Positions 1 to 4,513 of a stretch of 5,705 bases of DNA are shown piece after piece. The stretch covers positions 1 through 5,705 of the forward strand of contig JAJYNB010000337.1 in NCBI GenBank assembly GCA_021786555.1. The letters are read 5' to 3'. The stretch's first letter is position 1; every line of letters begins with the position of its first letter. Both the position numbers and the translations under genes were made by a program. The stretch is from Bacillota bacterium (GTDB taxonomy: Bacteria; Bacillota; Desulfitobacteriia; Desulfitobacteriales; JAJXUE01). The notes under the pieces were generated by a model. The model was not told the DNA's origin and searched no databases. It worked only from the letters and a program-made list of their open reading frames with translations.

Positions 1-268
1 GGCTGACCCCCGCATCCTGATTCTGGATGAAGCCACTTCCAGCGTGGATGTATCAAGCGAGCAGTCTGTACAGCGGGCACTGGAAGTGTTGATGGAGGGC
101 AGGACCTGTTTTATCGTGGCCCACCGCTTGTCAACGGTCCGGAATGCGGACCGGATTTTGGTGATTGATGAGGGAAAGATAGTTGAGGAAGGCACGCACC
201 AAGAACTTCTGGCACGCAAGGAACTCTATTTCAGACTGTACCTGAACCAGTTAAAGGAATTGGATTAA
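1..268 (+). CDS. ABC exporter ATP-binding protein, C-terminal end (5' partial)
   Basis: This is the last 88 residues of an ABC transporter nucleotide-binding domain, read in frame from base 2; the rest lies left of the window. Visible are the Walker B strand and catalytic Glu (ILILDEATSS, D9-E10 of the visible part), the D-loop (SSVD), and the H-loop (IVAHRLSTV, His41), followed by the usual ending DRILVIDEGKIVEEGTHQEL. That ending, with the tail running on for only about 20 residues, is typical of MsbA/LmrA/BmrA-type exporters in which the ATPase domain is C-terminal to a six-helix membrane domain. The protein would power export of a lipid, drug or peptide across the cytoplasmic membrane; the substrate cannot be told from this piece. 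Walker A and the signature motif are outside the window, so a stand-alone ATPase subunit cannot be excluded. It ends at TAA, 159 bases before pepA. Confidence 0.93.
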   Translation, partial: ADPRILILDEATSSVDVSSEQSVQRALEVLMEGRTCFIVAHRLSTVRNADRILVIDEGKIVEEGTHQELLARKELYFRLYLNQLKELD

Positions 269-358
269 GGGCGGGATGCTACACAAGATAACCTTTTGAA
301 CAGGAATGTTTTTGACTGCGGTGTATATGTTTTTACTGATGGGCGTCATTTTTAGAAG

Positions 359-374
359 TCCCACTGCGGTGGGA
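359..374 (+). repeat. short perfect hairpin in the pepA leader
   Basis: The inverted repeat is TCCCAC (359-364) and GTGGGA (369-374) with a TGCG tetraloop. It is not followed by a T-run, so it is a poor intrinsic terminator on the plus strand. On the minus strand the stem is followed by CTTCTAAAAAT, which is also weak. It could be an mRNA structure in the pepA leader or a remnant of a palindromic repeat (see finding). Confidence 0.5.
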
Positions 375-411
375 TGTTTAAGCGGACAAACCTGGCCAGC
401 CATAAGGGTTG

Positions 412-420
412 AAGGGGGAG
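412..420 (+). promoter_or_regulatory. ribosome binding site of pepA
   Basis: AAGGGGGAG lies 7 bases upstream of GTG 428. It supports the GTG start, because no ATG in frame has a comparable site. Confidence 0.8.
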
Positions 421-427
421 TTGCCAA

Positions 428-1906
428 GTGGACTTCAAGGTTACCCGTTTTAACCAGGATAAACTCACCTGTGATACTCTGGTTCTGACCGCATGGAGCG
501 AGGGTGTATCCGGCTTGAGAATGAGCGATCAGCTCTGTAACGGCCTGGTCGGCCGCCTTTGGACAAAAGGGAAGATAAGCGGCAAGGTTGAGCAGGTTAA
601 GGTGATCTACACAGAGACTCCCTGGGAGCAGGTTGTAATCTTGGGATTGGGTGAGAAGGACAAGTTCACCGGCGAGTTGGCCAGACGCTGCGGGGCGGAC
701 CTGGCAGAAACATTAACCGGGTTGAAAAGCCGGAAAGCCTCCCTGCCGGTGGAATTTGAGAACCCAGCAGTTACCGAGGCTGAGGCTTTAGAAGCGCTGG
801 TAGAGGGAATGATTCTGGGCAATTACAGGTTTGACAAGTACAGGCGCGAAGATGGTGAACAAGAGGAGGAACCCACGGTGGAAATCCTGGCGGAAGATGC
901 CTCCCTGGATACCCTCGGCGGGGCTGTACACAGAGCTGTTGTTCTGGCGGAAGCCACCAATCTGGCCCGGGATATGGTAAATGAGCCGGGCAACAAGCTG
1001 ACGCCGGCGGCGTTGGCTCAGCGGGCTCAGCAGGTTGCCGCTGCATACGGCCTGGAGTGCCGGGTACTGGGTGCGGAAGAGATTACCGGCTTGGGCATGG
1101 GGGGGCTTAGCGGGGTGACCCGGGGTTCGGCGGAGGAACCCAGGCTGATTGTGCTTGGATACCGCGGCCGGGGCCAGGGAAAAGCCGTGGGCCTTGTGGG
1201 TAAGGGGATTACCTTTGACGCGGGGGGCATTTCCCTCAAGCCCGTTTCAGGCATGGAAGAGATGAAAAGCGATATGGCAGGGGGCGCGGCAGTGATTGCG
1301 GCCATGAGCGCCATCGCCCGGCTGAAACCTGTCATGGATGTAACAGGCGTGGTGCCTGCCTGTGAAAACCTACCCGGGGGCTCCGCCTTGAAGCCGGGAG
1401 ACGTTATACAGATATTGGATGGGACTACGGTAGAGATTATCAGCACCGATTCGGAAGGAAGACTCATCCTGGCCGATGGGATCTGTTATGCCCGCCGGCT
1501 GGGTCTGGAACCTGTCATAGATGTGGCAACTCTCACGGGGGCATGCTCCGTTGCTTTGGGGCCGGTGTACACAGGCCTGTGGTCCAATTCCAGGGAATTG
1601 CAGGAAAAGGTGTTGGAGGCGTCACGCAGCGCCGGAGAAAAAGTATGGGCCATGCCCTATGACCGCGATTATTACGAGTTGACTGAGAGCCGCACGGCGG
1701 ATTTGAAAAATAGCGGGGGCCGGGAAGGGGGGGCCTGCAGCGCGGCGGCTTTTCTGGGACATTTCGCCCAGGAAACGCCCTGGGCTCACCTGGACATTGC
1801 TCCCACTGGTTTTGCCGATAACGCACAAGGGTATGTGAAAAAAGGCGGCACCGGAGCCATGGTCAGGACCCTGGCCCGGTTTGTCTGTCGCTGGACAGGC
1901 GAATAA
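428..1906 (+). CDS. pepA: Leucyl aminopeptidase (cytosol aminopeptidase, peptidase family M17)
   Basis: A 492-residue protein, the normal length for M17 enzymes. These are cytoplasmic hexamers that remove N-terminal residues from peptides using two divalent metal ions (Zn or Mn). The variable N-terminal macro-like domain covers about residues 1-165; the catalytic domain starts near NLARDMVNEPGNKLTP. The active site is intact: K259, D264 and K271 in GKGITFDAGGISLKP, D282 in KSDMAGG, and D341, E343 and R345 in STDSEGRL. These seven sit at a constant offset of +9 from the known bovine lens enzyme residues (K250, D255, K262, D273, D332, E334, R336). C-terminal family motifs ADLKNSGGREGGACSAAAFL and WAHLDIAPTGF are also present. 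One oddity is that the family signature NTDAEGRL reads STDSEGRL. The GTG start follows a strong ribosome binding site. No linked pathway gene is seen, so housekeeping peptide turnover is the likely role. Some bacterial PepA proteins also bind DNA at recombination sites; nothing here shows that. Confidence 0.97.
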   Translation: MDFKVTRFNQDKLTCDTLVLTAWSEGVSGLRMSDQLCNGLVGRLWTKGKISGKVEQVKVIYTETPWEQVVILGLGEKDKFTGELARRCGADLAETLTGLKSRKASLPVEFENPAVTEAEALEALVEGMILGNYRFDKYRREDGEQEEEPTVEILAEDASLDTLGGAVHRAVVLAEATNLARDMVNEPGNKLTPAALAQRAQQVAAAYGLECRVLGAEEITGLGMGGLSGVTRGSAEEPRLIVLGYRGRGQGKAVGLVGKGITFDAGGISLKPVSGMEEMKSDMAGGAAVIAAMSAIARLKPVMDVTGVVPACENLPGGSALKPGDVIQILDGTTVEIISTDSEGRLILADGICYARRLGLEPVIDVATLTGACSVALGPVYTGLWSNSRELQEKVLEASRSAGEKVWAMPYDRDYYELTESRTADLKNSGGREGGACSAAAFLGHFAQETPWAHLDIAPTGFADNAQGYVKKGGTGAMVRTLARFVCRWTGE

Positions 1907-1980
1907 GCAGGAAAGAAGCAAAATCCATAGAATTAACTGATTAGGCATGTTTTGCTGCTCAGGTGTCAAATTAAGAAATA

Positions 1981-2009
1981 TTGATTCTCGATAAGAAATT
2001 TGTTACAGT
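1981..2009 (+). promoter_or_regulatory. candidate sigma-A promoter of the glycosyltransferase gene
   Basis: TTGATT (1981-1986) and TACAGT (2004-2009) are separated by 17 bases, each matching 4 of 6 consensus positions, with an extended -10 TG at 2001-2002. Transcription would begin near 2016, giving a leader of about 37 bases before ATG 2053. The TTG at 1981, which opens the longest frame, is better explained as part of this promoter than as a start codon. The call rests on pattern only. Confidence 0.4.
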
Positions 2010-2040
2010 AGGGAAGATAAGGCAGTACTCCGCATGGTTT

Positions 2041-2046
2041 GGAGTG
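2041..2046 (+). promoter_or_regulatory. ribosome binding site deciding the start at 2053
   Basis: GGAGTG lies 6 bases before ATG 2053. The frame is open back to TTG 1981, but no comparable site precedes that codon and the extra 24 residues are hydrophilic, unlike the N-terminus of this membrane protein family. Confidence 0.7.
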
Positions 2047-2052
2047 AAACCG

Positions 2053-3090
2053 ATGTTAAATGATTTGCTGCTGTTGGGTTTGGTAGCCTTTGTGCTCACC
2101 TTGGTCTTAACCCCGGCAAGCATGTATCTGGCGAAAATGGTTGGAGCTATAGATTATCCTGGCGGGCGCAGGGTTCATTTGCGTCCCATACCGCGGCTGG
2201 GCGGTATAGCCATGTATGTAAGTTTTGTTACGGCAGTCTTATTGTTAATGCCACACCCTTTAACCACGCAAACCATGGGCCTGATTACGGGTTCAACCAT
2301 ACTACTTGTTGTGGGCGTCTATGATGATATAAAAGGGGTAAGCCCAAAGGCCAAGTTTCTGGGCCAGCTGGCGGCGGCCCTGGTGCTCTTGTTGTTCCGC
2401 TATCATATAGACAGTCTCACCGTTCCGGTGTTGGGCCCCATAAATTTGGGGGCAGGAGGAGCGGTCCTGGTGCTCTTCTGGGTGGTATCCTTGGTGAACA
2501 CGGTTAATATTGCGGACGGGTTGGACGGGCTGGCGGCGGGCATATCCTTTGGTGCCAGTCTGGTGATGGCGTGGTCGGCAATTAGAATTGGACAGGCCCC
2601 AGAGGCCTATTTACTGGCGGGGCTGGCCGGAGTGTGTCTCGGCTTTTTGCTGTTTAATTTTCATCCGGCCAAAGTGTTCATGGGTGATTCGGGCAGCATG
2701 TTCCTCGGGTTTGTCATGGCTGCGACATCGGTATCAGGTTTGCTGAAAACCCCCGTTTTGCTGGGTTTGGTATTGCCCATGCTGGCCCTGGGTATGCCCA
2801 TATTTGATTTGACCTTTACGGTTATCAGACGCAAATGGAGAGGACAGCCTATCACTGTAGCCGACCGGGGACACCTGCACCACAGGCTGTTGGACCGGGG
2901 CTTTACCCACCGCCAGGCTGTACTGGCCATGTACGCTTTGAGTGCGGTTTTGGGCGGGGCAGCCGTGTTTGCCGGCCTGAATGACTGGCAGTGGGCCGCA
3001 TTTTTGACTGTGCTGGTTGGTATTGTGCTGTTCACAGTGCTCCTGGGCAAAAGGCATGTCCAAGTCAGCAGGCGCAGCAGCGGCAAGTGA
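2053..3090 (+). CDS. Undecaprenyl-phosphate sugar-1-phosphate transferase (TagO/WecA family)
   Basis: A 345-residue polytopic membrane protein of the glycosyltransferase 4 family (MraY/WecA/TagO). These enzymes transfer a sugar-1-phosphate, usually GlcNAc-1-P from UDP-GlcNAc, to undecaprenyl phosphate on the cytoplasmic face of the membrane, the first step for teichoic acids and other lipid-linked wall glycans. Family motifs appear in order: a first helix then DYPGGRRVHLRPIPRLGG (cytoplasmic loop), the Mg-binding pair D91-D92 in VYDDIKGVSPKAKFLGQ, N152, D155 and D158 in NTVNIADGLDGLAAG, D212 in VFMGDSGSMFLG, and the His loop H274-L-H276-H277 in DRGHLHHRLLDRG. About ten hydrophobic segments separate these loops. 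The R-V-H and HLHH motifs point to the WecA/TagO branch rather than MraY. No epimerase or tag/wec genes are adjacent, so the final glycan is unknown. The start at 2053 is chosen from its ribosome binding site. The gene has its own likely promoter and ends 169 bases before the next terminator. Confidence 0.93.
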   Translation: MLNDLLLLGLVAFVLTLVLTPASMYLAKMVGAIDYPGGRRVHLRPIPRLGGIAMYVSFVTAVLLLMPHPLTTQTMGLITGSTILLVVGVYDDIKGVSPKAKFLGQLAAALVLLLFRYHIDSLTVPVLGPINLGAGGAVLVLFWVVSLVNTVNIADGLDGLAAGISFGASLVMAWSAIRIGQAPEAYLLAGLAGVCLGFLLFNFHPAKVFMGDSGSMFLGFVMAATSVSGLLKTPVLLGLVLPMLALGMPIFDLTFTVIRRKWRGQPITVADRGHLHHRLLDRGFTHRQAVLAMYALSAVLGGAAVFAGLNDWQWAAFLTVLVGIVLFTVLLGKRHVQVSRRSSGK

Positions 3091-3094
3091 ACTC

Positions 3095-3112
3095 GTTTAG
3101 CTTCCGCTAAAC
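3095..3112 (+). repeat. perfect 7-bp hairpin, first of three
   Basis: GTTTAGC (3095-3101) pairs with GCTAAAC (3106-3112) around a TTCC loop, starting 5 bases after the transferase stop codon. There is no T-tract, so termination here is unlikely. Confidence 0.6.
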
Positions 3113-3119
3113 ATCGGGT

Positions 3120-3149
3120 CTTCGGTGGGGGACTCTACCCCCACCGAAG
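3120..3149 (+). repeat. perfect 12-bp hairpin, second of three
   Basis: CTTCGGTGGGGG (3120-3131) pairs with CCCCCACCGAAG (3138-3149) around the loop ACTCTA. It is a very stable GC-rich stem with no following T-tract. Together with the next hairpin it resembles the subterminal palindromes of IS200/IS605-type elements; no transposase is present. Confidence 0.7.
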
Positions 3150-3166
3150 CAGAATACGGCGTAACC

Positions 3167-3190
3167 ACTCCCACTTATAGAAGTGGGAGT
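3167..3190 (+). repeat. perfect 10-bp hairpin, third of three
   Basis: ACTCCCACTT (3167-3176) pairs with AAGTGGGAGT (3181-3190) around an ATAG loop and is followed by CTTAGACG. From memory, AAGTGGGAGTCTTAGA-like strings occur at ends of IS200/IS605 (tnpB-type) elements in Firmicutes, but this could not be searched. Confidence 0.65.
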
Positions 3191-3258
3191 CTTAGACGAG
3201 GATAAACGGTCCGTCCGTTCCAGCCAGATTCCAAGGCGATTCGGCTAAAACCTACAAG

Positions 3259-3291
3259 TCCACCCGGTCCTGCCGGGGGATTTTTTGTTTT
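3259..3291 (+). terminator. intrinsic (Rho-independent) terminator
   Basis: A GC-rich stem pairs TCC-CCCGG (3259-3267, with A3262 bulged) with CCGGGGGA (3273-3280) around a TCCTG loop. The T-rich tract at 3281-3291 (six T, G, four T) follows directly. This is the only textbook terminator in the window. It most likely ends transcripts from the glycosyltransferase gene 169 bases upstream. It also lies in front of the GH18 gene, so a conditional attenuator role is possible but no sensor structure was recognised. Confidence 0.75.
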
Positions 3292-3342
3292 GGTCAGGTT
3301 CTTTGACTGAGAAATTTGCTTTACGCCACATATCATGATTAT

Positions 3343-3350
3343 AGGGGGTG
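3343..3350 (+). promoter_or_regulatory. ribosome binding site deciding the GH18 start
   Basis: AGGGGGTG lies 6 bases before GTG 3357. The upstream in-frame GTG at 3348 falls inside this site and so cannot be the start. Confidence 0.75.
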
Positions 3351-3356
3351 TGTGAC

Positions 3357-4349
3357 GTGAATTTATTTGGTATGCCCGACTCACAGGGTATGGAAGTCCT
3401 GGCCTTTTTGAGTGTTAACGGAGAAGAGAAGGGCTTGGAGTTGTTCCGGCGGTTCCACAGAGGGCTTACATATCTGGCTCTGTTTCACTATCCCGTCAAT
3501 GCCAAAGGAGAAATCAGCGGCACCATAGATAAAGCTCTTGTAGACGAGGCTCATTCCTTTGGGGTCAAGGTTTTGATGGTGCTGTCCAACTTCGTAGGCA
3601 AGCAGTTTAATCCGTTCATCATGCGGAGTATTCTGCTGCACCGGGACATTCAGGAGAACCTGCTGCAAAACCTCACCAGCATGCTGCAGCAAAATCAACT
3701 GGACGGGGTAAACTTGGACCTGGAAAACATGTTCGCTGAAGACCGGGAACTGTTTTCGGCCTTCGTAGCCCGTCTGGCAGGGGCGCTCAGGGCTGTCGGA
3801 AAGGTCGTTACTCTGTCAGTGCCGGCCAAACTACAGGATGATCGCCAGGCCCACTGGCGGGGCGCCTTTGATTACCATGCTTTGGGCCAGGCGGTGGACC
3901 GGGTGGTACTCATGACTTATGAGGAGCACTGGGCGGCCAGTGCTCCTGGACCGGTGGCGTCCACTCCTTGGGTAAACGGGGTACTGAATTATGCCACCTC
4001 TCAAATTAGTCCGGGCAAGCTCTACCTGGGCTTGCCCATGTATGGTTATGACTGGCCTATGCACGACGGCAAGGGCAAGACCGTCACCCACACCCGGGCA
4101 CTGCACCTGGCTTCACGTTATAATGCCCAGATCGCCTGGGATGATGTGATGCAGGCGCCCCATTTCACCTATACCGATGAGCAGGGGGTGGTGCATCGGG
4201 TTTGGTTTGAACACGTGGCCAGCGCCCAGGCCAAGATTGACCTGGCCAGGCAGTATGGTTTGAAAGGCCTGGCTGTTTGGGAAATGAAACTGACCTTCCC
4301 GGAATTCTGGCAGTATATCATCAACAATGTGCCCGTATCCAAGGCCTAG
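3357..4349 (+). CDS. GH18 family glycosidase, YaaH/SleL-like, single domain
   Basis: A 330-residue glycoside hydrolase family 18 domain. The catalytic strand is D116-G-V-N119-L-D121-L-E123, a DxxDxDxE variant with Asn at the second position; E123 is the expected acid/base. Further family marks are the N-terminal strand LTYLALFHYPVN, the substrate Tyr motif MTYEEHW (Y188), LYLGLPMYGYDWP, and the closing strand GLAVWEM (W308). This pattern matches the spore-associated YaaH/SleL/YvbX group, which cleave GlcNAc bonds in cortex or wall peptidoglycan fragments, rather than secreted chitinases. There is no signal peptide, no LysM domain and no membrane segment, and the length fits the catalytic domain alone. 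Lack of a signal peptide would suit synthesis in the mother cell during sporulation, but this is inference. The start is GTG 3357 from its ribosome binding site. It stands alone behind a terminator and faces the recombinase gene. Confidence 0.88.
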   Translation: MNLFGMPDSQGMEVLAFLSVNGEEKGLELFRRFHRGLTYLALFHYPVNAKGEISGTIDKALVDEAHSFGVKVLMVLSNFVGKQFNPFIMRSILLHRDIQENLLQNLTSMLQQNQLDGVNLDLENMFAEDRELFSAFVARLAGALRAVGKVVTLSVPAKLQDDRQAHWRGAFDYHALGQAVDRVVLMTYEEHWAASAPGPVASTPWVNGVLNYATSQISPGKLYLGLPMYGYDWPMHDGKGKTVTHTRALHLASRYNAQIAWDDVMQAPHFTYTDEQGVVHRVWFEHVASAQAKIDLARQYGLKGLAVWEMKLTFPEFWQYIINNVPVSKA

Positions 4350-4374
4350 GCTCGCTCTTGTACCTCAGGAAAGT

Positions 4375-4403
4375 ATATACTCGGCAACTTTAGCCGAGTA
4401 TAT
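4375..4403 (+). repeat. perfect 11-bp hairpin downstream of the GH18 gene
   Basis: ATATACTCGGC (4375-4385) pairs with GCCGAGTATAT (4393-4403) around an AACTTTA loop, 25 bases after the GH18 stop codon. No T-tract follows on either strand. It may stabilise the mRNA end, act as a weak terminator, or be a protein-binding palindrome. Confidence 0.6.
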
Positions 4404-4419
4404 CGAACACGGGCACTGA

Positions 4420-4453
4420 AATGCGCGCGTTAAGGAAAAACGAAGCGCGCATT
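4420..4453 (+). repeat. 9-bp inverted repeat with a 16-base loop
   Basis: AATGCGCGC (4420-4428) pairs with GCGCGCATT (4445-4453). On the minus strand the stem is followed by only TTT (from the pairing arm and beyond), so it is at best a weak terminator for the recombinase transcript. Confidence 0.5.
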
Positions 4454-4475
4454 ATGTCCCCTCCCATAGGGACAT
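4454..4475 (+). repeat. 7-bp hairpin followed by TTTG
   Basis: ATGTCCC (4454-4460) pairs with GGGACAT (4469-4475) with an eight-base loop and abuts the previous inverted repeat exactly. It is followed by TTTGTG on the plus strand. It could be a weak terminator for GH18 transcripts or part of a recombinase site. Confidence 0.5.
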
Positions 4476-4513
4476 TTTGTGAACCGTGGTAGTTTAGCGA
4501 GGCAGACAGCAGA

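Larger units (their letters stand above)
269..427 (+). other. intergenic region / pepA leader
   Basis: This 159-base gap lies between the ABC gene and pepA. No convincing coding region is seen: a 60-codon frame starting at 306 has its only Shine-Dalgarno-like bases (AGGA) directly against the ATG and runs into pepA in another frame. The contents are a T-rich stretch around 294-355, a short perfect hairpin at 359-374 and the pepA ribosome binding site at 412-420. I see no intrinsic terminator with a U-tract for the ABC gene and no strong promoter. A TTGACT at 312-317 lacks a good -10 at the right distance. Confidence 0.5.
3091..3356 (+). other. non-coding, hairpin-rich intergenic region
   Basis: This 266-base stretch has no credible gene. 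It holds three consecutive perfect hairpins (3095-3112, 3120-3149, 3167-3190), a weak five-base-pair hairpin (AACGG 3205-3209 with CCGTT 3215-3219), an intrinsic terminator (3259-3291), and the leader and ribosome binding site of the GH18 gene. A minus-strand frame of 69 codons crossing the region shows no recognisable domain and covers the terminator and the GH18 start, so it was not called. Confidence 0.6.
4350..4513 (+). other. hairpin-rich intergenic region, likely holding the edge of an integrated element
   Basis: This 164-base gap lies between two convergent genes. No coding region is seen. It contains three hairpins (4375-4403, 4420-4453, 4454-4475) and then about 38 bases with no clear structure before the recombinase stop codon. 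Large serine recombinase genes commonly lie at one end of their element, so the chromosome-element junction is expected near here. The exact crossover point cannot be placed without the other end. Confidence 0.5.

Noticed and set aside
312..340. Possible promoter for pepA (TTGACT with a -10 near 335)
   Set aside because: The best -10 at 17-base spacing (ACTGAT) matches only 3 of 6 positions, and 16- or 18-base spacing is no better.
306..488. 60-codon plus-strand frame with a hydrophobic N-terminus
   Set aside because: Its Shine-Dalgarno-like AGGA touches the ATG, leaving no spacing, and it overlaps the pepA start in another frame; no family features.
607..1969. Several minus-strand frames of 71-146 codons opposite pepA
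   Set aside because: They are low-complexity, Pro/Arg-rich shadows of a GC-rich gene whose plus-strand product is a clear M17 peptidase.
1981..2052. Longer glycosyltransferase starting at TTG 1981
   Set aside because: No ribosome binding site, a hydrophilic extension unlike the family N-terminus, and the region is better read as a promoter and leader; ATG 2053 has a well-placed GGAGTG.
3095..3200. CRISPR array from repeated palindromes
   Set aside because: The three hairpins differ in sequence and spacing; there are no direct repeats with regular spacers and no cas genes.
3348..3356. GH18 start at GTG 3348
   Set aside because: The codon lies within the AGGGGGTG ribosome binding site; GTG 3357 is 6 bases downstream of it.
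3175..3384. 69-codon minus-strand frame across the terminator
   Set aside because: It overlaps the hairpin, terminator and GH18 start, and the translation shows no recognisable domain.
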